Positions 50,745 to 61,751 of a stretch of 64,000 nt of DNA are shown one piece after another (the first letter of the stretch is position 1; each line of letters opens with the position of its first letter). The notes under the pieces are model-generated. The model had not been told where the DNA came from, did no database searches, and worked only from the letters and a program-made list of their open reading frames with translations. The stretch comes from Leishmania martiniquensis. Lineage: Eukaryota; Euglenozoa; Kinetoplastea; Trypanosomatida; Trypanosomatidae. The translations under genes were made by a program, and so were the position numbers. The stretch lies in contig NC_090139.1 in NCBI RefSeq assembly GCF_017916325.1, positions 310,001 through 374,000 of the forward strand, given 5' to 3'.

Positions 50745-51931
50745 TGGCACAACGTCACGCCGACTGCAGCCGCCCCCTCACAGAGTACGCTACACACGCA
50801 CGTGTTTGGCAGGGCTAACGGCGGTGTTGAATGGATACCCAAGCGAGCGTGCGCCTCTTGCGCCAGCAGAGGCACAGGTGTGACCAGCAGGGCGCTGAGA
50901 GGCGCCAATCGACGAACTGCGGAGAAAAAAGGGAAGCGAAAGGGGGAAGAGAGAGGGTATGCGCGCGCGCTCTCTCTACGCACTCTTTGTTGTGTGTGTG
51001 CAAGCGTACGCAACGCAGAGAGAAGGCGTGCACCAAACGCCCGACAGAGACGAGAGGCGGAGATGCAGTCAGGGACACGCAGAGGCACAGACGGCGCAGG
51101 AGGTGAAGGAGGAGTAGAAGACTGCGATGGAGGAGAAAAAGGCGGGGGGGGGGCATAGAGAGGGAAAGCGGCGATACGACCTGTGGGAAGGGCTCCGAGA
51201 GACCGAAAGCTGCTTCCTCACTGCGCTCACGCGTGCGTCTCGGTAGATGCTCCGTCCGTGTACTCTTAGGCCTGCGCACGGGCGGTGATGCTGAGCCCGC
51301 TGCTCGCAAAAGATGTTTGCGCGGCAGGTAATCATGATTCAGCACTGCCCATGCGCACAGAAGAGAGAGAGGAAGGCGCGAAAAGGGGTAAAGGAGCGGC
51401 ATTGCGGCAGTGCGCGCGTTGCCATCCTCGCCACCCGGATAGCGAAATTCAAAAGTTCATCCCACATGCAGTTCTCTGAGTCATCGTTGTGATGAAGATG
51501 CCGAGTCTGCGCACTGAGGCCACCACGAGTTCCCCCCTTCCTCCAATCGCACACCGGCAGATGCACACAGAGGCGCGTGGGCTGAGCTCAACGCACCGTC
51601 TCCACTGCGTGAGCCTCCACTGACCTCCATCAAGACAGCCGGCCTCAGAGGCCATTTACGCGAAAAGAGAGAGAGGGGAGGAGGAGGAGATGGGCGCCTG
51701 GCGGAGGCCGGCCTGAGGCAGAGCTGAGCGCTTTGACGCAAGCAGAGTCGTGGCGGTCGGGCACGAAAAGGAGACCGGAGGAGGAGGAGGAGGACAGAGA
51801 GGGAGGGAGGGAGGGAGCGCTCTTCGAGTGGCCAGCTTGGTCGACTGTCCCTGCACCCCCACACCTCCTCTCGTCTCCTTCTCCTCCTCCCTTCCTCCCT
51901 CCCCGGCCCCAAGTGTGTGTGTGTGCTCTTT
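50745..51931. other. Intergenic region
   Basis: It contains a CT-rich stretch near 50968-50985, a TG run near 50990-51001 and G-runs near 51144-51153. Open frames lack coding bias. Confidence 0.5.
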
Positions 51932-52603
51932 CTACCTTTTACGCTTGCGAATGATGTAGCGATCGACCGCGGCTTTGCCACCTTTCTCGTTGAGGCGCGA
52001 GAATGTGTCTGCTGCCACAGCACGCTTCACCTCTGCGCGCTTCGGGAAGTACGGCCTCGCCTTCGTGCCGGATTTCACAGCCATCACCTCCTTCCGCAGT
52101 AGTTCCTTTCGAACGCGGGATCGCCGCTCCTTAATGGAGGCGTCGCGCGTCTTCGACACGTACAACTGCGAGGCCCTCTGCAGCTGCTCGAGTTCGGCAT
52201 AGAGCTGCTGAGGCGGGGTGAGCTTCATCTCCCTCAGCTCGCGCGCGTGGTCCGCGCCGAAGACCTCCTGCTCGTGGTCAGACAAATCGTACTCGTCGAG
52301 GTCCTCGCCGGCCTCCTCCAACTCGCAGCGGCGAATGATGCACTTGAGGCACTTAATGCGGAAGCGCCGTTCCTCCTCTTCCTTTGCCTCCGCTTCGCGC
52401 AGGAAGCCGTAGTTCTGCTCGAACATGCGCGCATCTGCGCGTCCGAACATCGGGTCAAAGCGCGGGTCTACACGTCGCTGCACCACGGTCGACGTGACCG
52501 ACGAGGCCTTGCCAACGTCTCCGCTGGCCCCACGCGGCGGTGCTGACCGACGCGGACGCTTATGCGCGTCACGTGCCGGCGGAGGGCCGTCGTCGTCATG
52601 CAT
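51932..52603 (-). CDS. RRP36: rRNA-processing protein RRP36
   Basis: The protein has 223 residues. The family's opening motif is present: DPRFDPMFGRADARMFEQNY, followed by helix-rich acidic and basic sequence. The conserved C-terminal pattern is also present. A basic helix (RVRKELLRKEVMAVKSGTK) leads into RPYFPKRAEVKR, then a Lys/Gly turn and the all-basic end RYIIRKRKR. In yeast, Rrp36 acts in early cleavages of the 35S precursor within the small-subunit processome. A nucleolar location is expected. The length is close to that of other eukaryotic members (about 250-300). The start is the first ATG and gives a compact basic N-terminus. Confidence 0.88.
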   Translation of the reverse strand: MHDDDGPPPARDAHKRPRRSAPPRGASGDVGKASSVTSTVVQRRVDPRFDPMFGRADARMFEQNYGFLREAEAKEEEERRFRIKCLKCIIRRCELEEAGEDLDEYDLSDHEQEVFGADHARELREMKLTPPQQLYAELEQLQRASQLYVSKTRDASIKERRSRVRKELLRKEVMAVKSGTKARPYFPKRAEVKRAVAADTFSRLNEKGGKAAVDRYIIRKRKR

Positions 52604-53831
52604 GAGAATCGACTAGTGGTCGAGGTGCAGCTTCAACAGAGAACACGTCGAGACAGGAAGATGAGCTGTTACCCCTCTCCAACTCGTTGCGGTGTGTGCG
52701 TGTGCGTATGCTTGCAAAAAAAAAAGGCAAGCTTCAGCTTGCACGCACACAGTGAGGAGAGCGGGGCTGGTGAAGGAGATAGCGAGTGAAAAAAGCGATG
52801 GAGGTGACTGCATCTGTACATGTGTGCGTTTGTGTCTGCTAGACTGTGGCAGAGCGAAACGTGCGTCAGCCTCCAGCCACTACGGCAGCCATCAGAAGAT
52901 GCACATCGCTGCGCTACACAGCAGCAACATTGCTTGCGCTGGGATGCAAGCGGTTTAGTCAACGACGAGTACCCCGGCGCTAGGGCAGTGTGTGAGAGAG
53001 AGAGCTTAAATCTTGGACGGGGGCTCGCTCATTGCCTTGCGTGTTTGTCTCGAATGTACTATCAGCTTCGATGAAAAAGAAAAGGGGCCGGCAGAGGTGA
53101 CACGCTCGCATGCACATACCTACCCCACACGCACACACGCTCACTCCCAGGAACGACGAAGAGTACCACTGGCCATCTTGAGGGGATGGCGCGATACGCC
53201 GTGCTGGCACATCGGCCGCATAGCCACACAAGCACACGTACATGCAAGAAAAAAGGGGAAGAGAGCGATGCAGATGATGCGCCTTCCAAACAATCGCCGA
53301 AGGAAAAGATGCGCGCAGTGGGGAGGCGCACACACGCACTCACCAAGTGACAGGGACGCCACAACGACAACGCCATCGAGAGAGGTCCCCGGCGACTTCC
53401 CGAGCATGAGGGTGGAAAAGTGCACAAGCAGTAAACTCGTACACACACACGCCTGTGCGCGTGTAGTGCTGGGAAGGAGGGAGGGGAGAGCACTTCCTCG
53501 GGCAATGGAGTACACCAAACAAGGGCACACAACGAGGTGACCGCGTGATGTGCAGTGGCGCTCAGCGGCTCAAGAGAGAGAGAGGAGGATGAGGGTAAGG
53601 ATGAGGTGCCCTGATGCCTGCGCGTGTCGCACCGAGAAGGGGTGGAGGGGAAGAGCGGCAGCGGATAGAGACCCCGCGCGCTGTCGTCTGTACCCCGCAC
53701 CCGTTCACGTGGCGCTGTAGAACAGCACCCTCTCCTCTGCTCTCGCCATGACCGATTCCACCATCTACCCAAGATCGTATAGAGCCTTTCTTTTTCTTTC
53801 TTTTGGCGGCGGCGACCGCCTGCGCAAACGT
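52604..53831. other. Intergenic region
   Basis: It contains a TG-type run near 52691-52708, an A-run near 52717-52726 and CA-rich sequence near 53120-53140. No gene was recognised. Confidence 0.5.
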
Positions 53832-54620
53832 TCATTTCGCGCTCTCGTCCTCACCATGGGTGAGAGCGGCCTCCTGCAGTGGCGGCCTCATGGCGGAGGT
53901 GCTGTCCGAGGCGAACATGTTGGCCCCACCTACCGGAAAGCAGCTCTGCTCTTCATACGGATTGGCGCCTGAGCCCCAGTGGCCTGGCGTCCTTGACTCA
54001 TCCCTTGTCGGCGAGTCTCCGAAGTTGTACTCGCGGTAGACGTTGGCGCTCTCCGTCACAGCTGGTGTGTCGGCCTGCGCGCCGCTTTTGGGGGCCTGTG
54101 GAGCCGGCGCAGCTGCCGCCGTGCTCGGAGCACCGCCGCCGTAGTACCGCTGGAACTCCTCCTGCACGCGCTTCACCTCCGCAGGATCGTCGAACTCTGG
54201 TAAGCCTACCACGACGCTGACAAGCAGCATCATCGCGCCCAGCATGATGGCCAAGATGCCGCCGATGATCTCAGCCACGCCGTTACCGAGCAGCAGGATG
54301 CCAAAGAAGACGTAAAAGATGCCACGCGCGCGGTAGTAGACGAGGAAATAAAAGTACTTCATCCAAATATACAAGACGCGGTGCAGCACGGAGAACTGCC
54401 GCAGCTCCGCGGAGAGCCCGAGCAAACTGAAGAGAAGGCAGTACATATCCAGCAGCACCACTCTGGGAAAGAGAATGACCTTGACAAGGCTCAAGATGAT
54501 GCCGACAAAGGTGAACACGACGACAGCGATCGACAGGACGAGAAAGACGCGTGGCCAATTGCGCTGCCAGCACGACTGGCTCTCCGGAGCCCGCGAATCC
54601 GCGCTGCGGTTCGGGCTCAT
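53832..54620 (-). CDS. Tvp15/COPI-associated-like four-pass membrane protein
   Basis: The protein has 262 residues. Four hydrophobic segments are visible at about 25-45, 55-72, 100-117 and 118-140, with a short loop LSAELRQFSVLHRVLYIWMK between the second and third. This matches the COPI-associated/Tvp15 family, small proteins of Golgi and post-Golgi membranes. The segment GILLLGNGVAEIIGGILAIM, followed by a Met/Leu-rich helix and GLPEF, ends the membrane part. The C-terminal 110 residues are hydrophilic, Ala/Pro/Ser-rich and probably cytosolic, with aromatic-polar strings (ANVYREYNFGDSPTRDES). The role is likely in vesicle traffic, by family. The start is the first ATG. Confidence 0.72.
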   Translation of the reverse strand: MSPNRSADSRAPESQSCWQRNWPRVFLVLSIAVVVFTFVGIILSLVKVILFPRVVLLDMYCLLFSLLGLSAELRQFSVLHRVLYIWMKYFYFLVYYRARGIFYVFFGILLLGNGVAEIIGGILAIMLGAMMLLVSVVVGLPEFDDPAEVKRVQEEFQRYYGGGAPSTAAAAPAPQAPKSGAQADTPAVTESANVYREYNFGDSPTRDESRTPGHWGSGANPYEEQSCFPVGGANMFASDSTSAMRPPLQEAALTHGEDESAK

Positions 54621-56246
54621 GGATCGCGCTTTGACGTCGGAGTGACGGAAAGAGAAAGGTGAGGTGTGTGGAGAGGGTCCGGCGAGGGTGTCGTCTGCTC
54701 CGCTCCTCGCAGCTGCCGCGTACGCGAAAGTCGGGGAGCACGTCGATAACGGACTGGACTCCTTGGTGGTGGTGGTGGTGATTGCTGCTGCCGTCGCGGC
54801 AGAGGTCGTCGCCGCTGTCCTGTGACGAAGTGGCAGTGCTCACGGGCAAGTGCGTGTATGCCGATGGAATAGCTTTAGACTGGATGAGAGCGCCAGAGGA
54901 GGACTAGGTGGGTGAGTCGCCACGGAGGCGGTGTTGAGGGGAGAAAGCGGGAGAGCGACAGGCAAGTCCATCGGGGGAGGGGGGGGCTGGGGAGCGGGAG
55001 GACCGCGCAGACGACATCAGAGGGCGCGTGCGCACGCGCGTGAGGCGCTGTTTCTTTTTTCTTCTCTTTAAGCGCTTCTGCCCAGCGGATAGCCCCCGCA
55101 CTACTCGGGCCAAAGCGTATGACAGCCGCTCCGCCTCCCCAGCCGAGGCCAACGCACCGACAGCAAACGCTGAGGGAGGGTGCCCACGGGGTCCGGTGCG
55201 GGTGCGTATGGGGAAAGGAGAGGGGAGAGGGGGGGGGCGGGTGGTGGTGGTGCGGAGAGGAGGGCCCGCAAAGGACAAACAAACAAAAATAAGCAAACGA
55301 GTGTGAGGGCGGCCCTCACCCCTCCCCGCCCGCACACCTTCTTGGCCTTAATGAGCGAGCGCGCTGCGATCAGCAGCGAGAGAGAGCGACTCAACGATTC
55401 ACCGCGAAGGCGTTCAGATGTGCACATGTGAAGAGCAGCGAAGCGGCGCGCCAAATCTTATAGAGGACAGTTGGAAAAGGCTCAAAGAGGGGGTGGGGGT
55501 GGGTGGGTGAGTGCGGAGGACACTGAGATGAGCGATGGCCTCGATAGAGCCTCCGCCGCACCTCCCCCCTCTCCGCCACTCACAGGAGACAACTTTTGAC
55601 CTCGCGGCCGCGCCGGCACACAGCAACTGGGAGGGGAATGAGAAGGGGAGTGAGCACACACACACACACATACGCACGCCTCTCGACTCGACGAAGAAGT
55701 GAGCGCACGCGTGCGCACTCCACAAAGAATATCAAGTAAAAGACGTACGGCCGGCGCATGAGTTGGGGGCGATGCTTTAGAAGAGGAGGAGGGAAGAGGG
55801 GACCGGCTTGCACCGCTAAGCGTTCATCTTTGGCCACATCTTCGCTCACCATCCCCTTTCCCGGGACGCTCTCGTGCGTCCCGCTTCCTCTGCCAAACGC
55901 CTCTTCCCCTTCAGCTACGCTTTCCGGCGCCGTCGTATTCGATAGACACCCAGTCCTCTCTTGATCGGCACACATACAGAGGCGCTCTCGCACTCCTGAC
56001 CTCAGCGGCAGCGTCCGCGTTTGAAAGAAGGCGAAGCATTACGTGTCAGTGCGCCGCCGAATGGTTCCCTGCCCCCCCCCCCCCCGCCTTCACCTAACGA
56101 TACATTCGCGAGGCTATCACGAGACGTGACAGTGGGGAGGGAGCAGCCGCAGCGGTACAGAGTGAAGCGCTGTAGTCACCATCAGCCATGCACAGAAGTG
56201 GGCAAGGGGGAGGAAAGGGTTGGGGGGCAACGAATACTATTCATCA
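54621..56246. other. Intergenic region
   Basis: It contains a GTGG repeat near 54763-54779, GA-rich sequence near 55375-55387, CA units near 55657-55671 and a C-run near 56073-56086. No convincing gene was recognised. Confidence 0.5.
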
Positions 56247-57206
56247 TCAGCTCTTGGTCTCGGCCCATGTCCCGCACTCCATAGTTGCCGCCTCGGCGCT
56301 GGAGGCCTTCTTCCCGTCCACCTCCGCAAGAATTTCGTCATACACCTTCTGCATGTGCTGCTGCATCCGAGCAGCGACGGCCTTGCTGTCTTCGTGATCG
56401 TAGTCGATGAGGAAGTGGCCAACACGTATGTGCAGGTCCGCCGGCATGCCTCCGATCGCTGTCCACCACGGCCATGTCTTCCCGCCACCCTCATGCACCA
56501 TGTAGTACGTTTCCATTCGGTGTTCCATGATGGTGGCAAAGGTGCCGAAGCGGAACGCCTGCAGTTTGCGCGGATTCCTGTTAATGGCGCCCTCAGGGAA
56601 GACTGCGAGACTGCCGCCGCTGGTGAGGTGGGCGTTGACGCGCTTCTGCATCACCGCCTGCTTCTCCTTGTCCACCTGAAAGTTACTGTCCGCGTCCGAG
56701 GTGAAGTACACAGGAAAGTGCCCGACGCGGTTGAAGACGCCGCCAAAGATTGGAATTCTGCGCAGCGATGCCTTCATCAATGTGCGTATGTGGAGGAGAT
56801 GCCTTAGTGGTGTCAGCCCAATAAAGGCATAGACGTCCCAGAAGGAGGTGTGGTTGCCGACATACGCCCCGTGATGCGGGCGAATGTCCTTCCACGACCG
56901 CTGCTTGCCAGCCTCGTCACGGTCAAAACATACGTGCACGCAAACCTGCGGGTTAAGCCACCATACGATGCGGAAAGATAGGACCAGTGGCATAATGCAC
57001 AGGCGCTGCACGTAGTACGTTGGCACACCGACACGGCCCAGCTGCACAACGACCTTCGTCAAGGCCGCGACCGGTAGGATTGCAAGAACGTTGACAAGCA
57101 GGAACCATGCCCGCATGAGCGTGACGGGCACAAGGCGCTGGGCAAGCAGGATGCGCCATATCACGAAGGCGATCGCAGCGAAGAGAGTGCAGCCGACGAC
57201 GTCCAT
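56247..57206 (-). CDS. PlsC-type acyltransferase, copy 1 (lysophosphatidate acyltransferase-like)
   Basis: The protein has 319 residues. N-terminal hydrophobic segments (LFAAIAFVIWRILLA, then the LVNVLAILPVAALT segment) anchor it in a membrane. The catalytic HX4D motif is NHTSFWD, and the acyl-acceptor motif is FPEGAINR. A long shared block runs from LLHIRTLMKASLRRIPIFGG to the VDKEKQAV segment. The family transfers an acyl chain from acyl-CoA to 1-acylglycerol-3-phosphate or a related lysolipid; the exact substrate cannot be read. Its tandem relative is at 59139-60170. An earlier ATG exists at 57326, but a C/T-rich tract ending in CAACACAG (AG at 57237-57238) lies between, so the ATG at 57206 is preferred. 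Confidence 0.9.
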   Translation of the reverse strand: MDVVGCTLFAAIAFVIWRILLAQRLVPVTLMRAWFLLVNVLAILPVAALTKVVVQLGRVGVPTYYVQRLCIMPLVLSFRIVWWLNPQVCVHVCFDRDEAGKQRSWKDIRPHHGAYVGNHTSFWDVYAFIGLTPLRHLLHIRTLMKASLRRIPIFGGVFNRVGHFPVYFTSDADSNFQVDKEKQAVMQKRVNAHLTSGGSLAVFPEGAINRNPRKLQAFRFGTFATIMEHRMETYYMVHEGGGKTWPWWTAIGGMPADLHIRVGHFLIDYDHEDSKAVAARMQQHMQKVYDEILAEVDGKKASSAEAATMECGTWAETKS

Positions 57207-57236
57207 TGCGTCTTTTTTGTTGTTCAGACAAGCAAA

Positions 57237-57300
57237 CTGTGTTGGTGTGTACGTGTGGGGATAGGGGGTGAGGGGGGAGGCGATGGAAGAAGTGTACCGC
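57237..57300 (-). promoter_or_regulatory. Probable trans-splice acceptor of acyltransferase copy 1
   Basis: The minus strand reads C/T- and CA-rich for about 60 bases and ends in ACACAG, with the AG at 57237-57238. The start ATG at 57206 lies 30 bases on. This decides against the in-frame ATG at 57326. Confidence 0.5.
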
Positions 57301-57337
57301 AAGCCGTGACCCCTCGCCTGATACATGCACCGACACT

Positions 57338-57727
57338 CCGGGGGGAGGGGGAGGGGGGAGAGTGGAGCGCCTCACGCCGCTCCCGACCCCGTCACGGAGA
57401 CCCACACGGCTTCGCGATGCAATGCGGCCATAGAGACAAGCGCTGCGGCGATGCTCCCGCCTCACCTAAATGAGCTCAGCCCTCCTCCCCCCAAACACAC
57501 AAGCCTTGGGGCGGCGCAAAGTCCTCCCTGCCTCCGCCGCCTCCATGGGCAGTGGGGGTCGTGCGAGATACGCCCGTGTTGCACCGACGCCTTGCCATTC
57601 ATGAGTTGGCCACCGACACTCGCAGCGGCAAAAACACCCTGACCTCCCCGCCGAGAGGCTTCGTGGGCCTACCACCACACACTCACAGGTGCCCCCTCTC
57701 CTCACAGGCGGTGAGGGAGCACAGAGA
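57338..57727. repeat. Duplicated intergenic block, copy A
   Basis: This block recurs at 60769-61151. By eye the copies differ by one substitution (T in this copy near 57577, A in the other) and one 7-base length difference in a G-rich run at the left end. It lies upstream of acyltransferase copy 1 and thus in the 3' flank of copy 2. Confidence 0.9.
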
Positions 57728-57881
57728 AGCTGAATGGCGGGTGGGGGTGAGGCAGATCTCTGCTCCTTCACGTTGCCGGGACTAAAATTTCACAGGGAGC
57801 GCGGCGTTGGTGATGGTGGAGTATGCGTGTGTGCCATTTCATACATCACTCTCTCTATTTCTTGCGTGCACACAGGCACAG

Positions 57882-57902
57882 ACACACACACACACACACA
57901 CC
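57882..57902. repeat. CA microsatellite
   Basis: This is a run of about ten CA units between the two acyltransferase genes. Confidence 0.8.
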
Positions 57903-59138
57903 GATCTGCAGAGCCGTGCGGAGGAGGAAGGGGCGGCGGCGAGAGCAGCAGTGGGGCGATGATGCGGCGGCGTTGTTGGTATGAGGGGACGTCTCGTGTG
58001 ATCGAACCTTTCAGGCACTGGTGATCTTGCATGGCGGATGTCGAAGGACCGGAGTGGGTGGAGAAGAGGAAAGGAACGGTGCAGAGTGTGGGCGGATTGT
58101 GCGGTTGACGCAAAGGAGTCGCGGCGTCGCTCCCCCTCTCTCCCTCCCCCGTTTCGAAGTGGCATCGCTTGACGGATGGGATTGGGTGAGAGGAGGGACC
58201 GCGTCTGTGACGCGTGGAGGAATCCTTAGGAGGAAGAGAACTGCACCCCACCCCCTCACACGGACGCCCGACGCGGAAACGTCACTCAGTGCGCGCGCGG
58301 GCGGTGTATCCGGGGCGGTGTGCCCCGGAAGTGTTGAAGGACACGAGGACATACGCGCTGGACTCTAAAACCTGCGGCAGTCCCCGAACGTTGCGTTCTG
58401 TATCTCCTGATTAGCCGCCCTCCTCCTCCACCCCCGCTCCCTCGTCACCGCCGCTTCTTGACGCGCATGGGGGTCGCGCACACGGACATATCGGCATCTA
58501 AGGGGAAGAGGAGAAGGTGCGAGGGCGGCAGTTGAGGGAGAGGAGAGGCTCTGCACATAGCGACATCATGACAAGACGTGGAGTGCGGTGACGGCAACCG
58601 TTGGCGCACATGCCTGCGACCACACCTGCATGCGGGTAGAGAATGAGGCCGAGTGACCGAGTGAGAGGAACGCACGCTCGCCACCAACGCTCGAGCCACG
58701 CATACACTCACGCACAGACAGCGAAGAGCTTATGGATGAGGTGGGGGTGGGGACATTAGGAGCGCTTTTTCCGCAGGAAGGGAGATGAGCGTGCAACGCA
58801 TCAGAAACGTTGCCGAGGCATCAAAGTTTGGAAACTGGGAGCAAAAGAAATAGGCAAGTCGGGTGAGCGTGCGCATGCGGTGGGGCGGGGGAGGAGTGGG
58901 AGTGAGGGTGGGAGGGTGAGGCAGCCGACGACGCTTCAACTCGCATTCCTGCGCGCGCGAAACCGCTGGGCCGTAGTCGCTGCCTTGCACAAGCTTCACT
59001 CTCTCTCTCTACATATCTCTCGCTCTCTTCGCACAAGCTCATCGGCCAGGCCCTGCGCAGCAACGCCATGCGCCGCTCGGTTGAGGTGATGCGGCAGGCT
59101 TACACCGTCGCGGTAGCCGCAGGGGCCTTTGGAGCACC

Positions 59139-60170
59139 CTAGAGCGATGCGCCGCCGAGCGGCCTCATTTCTTTCGATTCCGCCACCGGATTCTCATGCC
59201 GCCGCTGCGCCGCCTCCGCGGTTGCCACCTCCGCTGCAATCTCGTCTCGCACCTGCTGCATGCGCTGCTGCAGCCTGACCGCGACGCTCTTGCTCGACTC
59301 CTGGTCGAAGTCGATGGGGAAGCGGCCGATACGAATGTGGACATCGGCAGGCAGCCCGCCATAGGGCATCTGTGGCGGCCACGTCTTCTCGCCGCCGACG
59401 GCGACCATGTAGTAAACAGGGAGGCGATGCTCCATGATGGTGGCAAAGGTGCCGAAGCGGAACGCCTTGAGTGTCTCGGGGGTTCTATTGACGGTACCCT
59501 CAGGGAAGAAGACGAGGCTTCCACCGCGGCGCAGGTGGGCGTTGACGCGCTCCTGCACCACCGCCTGCTTCTCCTTGTCCACCTGAAAGTTACCGTCCGC
59601 GTCCGAGGTGAAGTACACAGGAAAGTGCCCGACGCGGTTGAAGACGCCGCCAAAGATTGGAATTCTGCGCAGCGATGCCTTCATCAATGTGCGTATGTGG
59701 AGGAGATGCGACATGGGCGTAATGCCGACCACCTCGAAGGTATCCCAGAAGGAGGTGTGGTTCAACGCTAAGGCGATGCTGGTGCGGGCGATGTCGTCCC
59801 AGCCCACTGGCTTCCCATCTTCGTTCGCGTCGAACTTGACGCGCGTGTGGATCTGTGGGTTGGCCCACCAAACGGCTTTGAAGGCGTAGCCGACAATGCA
59901 GACACAGATACTCTGCAGACAGTGCTGCGGCACACCGACGTAGCGGAGCGGGTCGAAGAGGTGGATGAGCGCAGCGGACGGTAGGATGAGCGCAGCGGCG
60001 CACAAAAGAAACCACTTCTGCATGACCCACTTCGGCACCAGGCGACGGCGGAGAAGCGTGTAGCCGGCGCCGAGTGCGACGACGAGCATGATGCCACGCT
60101 GGCCGCGCGTCAGCTTCGGCAGACATGCGACCGCCTCCTGCGATAGGCAGGCCATCCTCGCACTCATCAT
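59139..60170 (-). CDS. PlsC-type acyltransferase, copy 2 (lysophosphatidate acyltransferase-like)
   Basis: The protein has 343 residues, a tandem relative of the protein encoded at 56247-57206. Two hydrophobic stretches (IMLVVALGAGYTLL and the LLCAAALILPSAALIHLF segment) lie near the N-terminus. The catalytic HX4D is NHTSFWD, and the acceptor motif is FPEGTVNR, closer to the canonical FPEGT than copy 1. The central block of about 50 residues is nearly identical to copy 1, while the flanks are clearly diverged. This points to two enzymes with separate acyl or lysolipid preferences kept partly alike by gene conversion. Membrane location, probably the endoplasmic reticulum, is inferred. The ATG at 60170 is the first in the frame and is followed at once by a second ATG. 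Confidence 0.9.
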   Translation of the reverse strand: MMSARMACLSQEAVACLPKLTRGQRGIMLVVALGAGYTLLRRRLVPKWVMQKWFLLCAAALILPSAALIHLFDPLRYVGVPQHCLQSICVCIVGYAFKAVWWANPQIHTRVKFDANEDGKPVGWDDIARTSIALALNHTSFWDTFEVVGITPMSHLLHIRTLMKASLRRIPIFGGVFNRVGHFPVYFTSDADGNFQVDKEKQAVVQERVNAHLRRGGSLVFFPEGTVNRTPETLKAFRFGTFATIMEHRLPVYYMVAVGGEKTWPPQMPYGGLPADVHIRIGRFPIDFDQESSKSVAVRLQQRMQQVRDEIAAEVATAEAAQRRHENPVAESKEMRPLGGASL

Positions 60171-61751
60171 GCCCAAAGGCAGCAACACGCGGCAATGCAC
60201 GGGTCAGCTTATCCTAAGCGAGACGAAAACAGGCGAGTGCCCGCTGCACGCTCGATACACCTGAGGCCAAGGGGGCGCACGCGCGTGGGAGGAGGGGCGA
60301 GGGAGGCGCAGCAACGCAAGAAGGCTCCGACAAGGAATGGGCACAGTCGAGTGGAGAGATCCACCTCGAAGGGATTCAGCCGAGCTGCCGACCGGAAGAG
60401 CGGGGAGGAGGAAGAGGAAGTGGCGAGGCAAGGTGTGTGCTTGTCTGCGTGGGGGGCGGGTGAGAGGGAGGGAGGGGGGAGGAACAGTTCAAGAGTGAGG
60501 AGGGGTTGTTGGAAGAGAGAGAGGGCAAGGCCTTCGCGTAACAGCTCTATGCATCTCTATCGGTGTGCCTCTGTCAGCCTAACGGAGCTTCATCAGAGCA
60601 GAAAAGACGAGAGCGAGTGGGAAGCGATCAGCAGAAAGATGCGCAGAGATGCGGCAACGGGTGAGTGGGGCGGAGTTGTGGCGCCGTCCTTTGACGGCCC
60701 TGCCGCCCCGCCTCTCCTTCTCTTCGATAGGCCCCAGCTCTCTCTGTCATCGCAAGCACACAGATACGCCGGGGGGAGGGGGAGAGTGGAGCGCCTCACG
60801 CCGCTCCCGACCCCGTCACGGAGACCCACACGGCTTCGCGATGCAATGCGGCCATAGAGACAAGCGCTGCGGCGATGCTCCCGCCTCACCTAAATGAGCT
60901 CAGCCCTCCTCCCCCCAAACACACAAGCCTTGGGGCGGCGCAAAGTCCTCCCTGCCTCCGCCGCCTCCATGGGCAGTGGGGGTCGTGCGAGATACGCCCG
61001 AGTTGCACCGACGCCTTGCCATTCATGAGTTGGCCACCGACACTCGCAGCGGCAAAAACACCCTGACCTCCCCGCCGAGAGGCTTCGTGGGCCTACCACC
61101 ACACACTCACAGGTGCCCCCTCTCCTCACAGGCGGTGAGGGAGCACAGAGACTCTAATTGTCCAGATTGGGCACGGAAGGGGGTGCTGGTCGTGCTTGGG
61201 AAGGTAATGATGGCAGTGGGGAGGGGTAAGCGGAGGCGACACCAAAGAAACAGCGCTGGACCGTCAACGCACGTGCCCACATGCAGCAGATGAGACGTTA
61301 GTGTGAGTGTGGGAACGGCGTGGAGGGCGATAGGGCCGCGGCGATGGTATGGCGAGGGGGGAGGGGGGATGTGGCGATCTCTCCATGGCGTGTTGCGTCG
61401 TCGAGAGCCTCGATGGGCACACGCCCCGTTGGGCCCACTTGTTTACCCTTTCGTTGCCGATGTCGATGCACACGCACACTGACCGACAAAGATGTCTCTG
61501 TGTGTGTGTGTATGCATCGCGTGGTGAGGGCCGGCGGAAGGTAGGACGGCAGGCAGTGAGAGACGCAAGCCTATGGCAAGACGGCGTCGGGGCTTACGCT
61601 GCACCCACAGTTCGGCAGGGGAGAGGCGGCTCTCCAGTTCCTCTCGGTCTCTCCTCGTCTCCTCGACATGAGCGCACCCCTTTCCGCGGTGCACGTAGCA
61701 GCCTTTGCCAACACGAACTCGGCAGTCTGTCGGCTCCCGCACTGCCTGACC
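60171..61751. other. Intergenic region
   Basis: It holds copy B of the duplicated block (60769-61151) and a TG run near 61497-61513. No gene was recognised. Confidence 0.5.
60769..61151. repeat. Duplicated intergenic block, copy B
   Basis: This is nearly identical to 57338-57727 in the same orientation. From 60778 on, the two align without gaps at an offset of 3424 bases. It lies 0.6 kb upstream of acyltransferase copy 2 and in the 3' flank of the gene at 61752-63197. Confidence 0.9.

Larger units (their letters stand above)
57207..59138. other. Intergenic region between the two acyltransferase genes
   Basis: It contains the splice-acceptor tract of copy 1, the first copy of a 0.39 kb duplicated block (57338-57727), CA units at 57882-57902 and CT-rich sequence near 58998-59020. 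No gene was recognised. Confidence 0.5.

Noticed and set aside
51481..52023. Minus-strand open frame of 180 codons
   Set aside because: It overlaps RRP36 in another frame and translates CT-rich intergenic sequence.
53062..53835. Minus-strand open frame of 257 codons next to the Tvp15-like gene
   Set aside because: It is low-complexity, Cys/Arg/Ser-rich, lacks codon bias and lies in the 3' flank of that gene.
57338..57727. Duplicated block as a SIDER-type retroposon
   Set aside because: Only two near-identical copies are seen, in register with a tandem gene duplication, and no poly(A) tail or target-site duplication is visible. A genome-wide search would be needed to exclude it.
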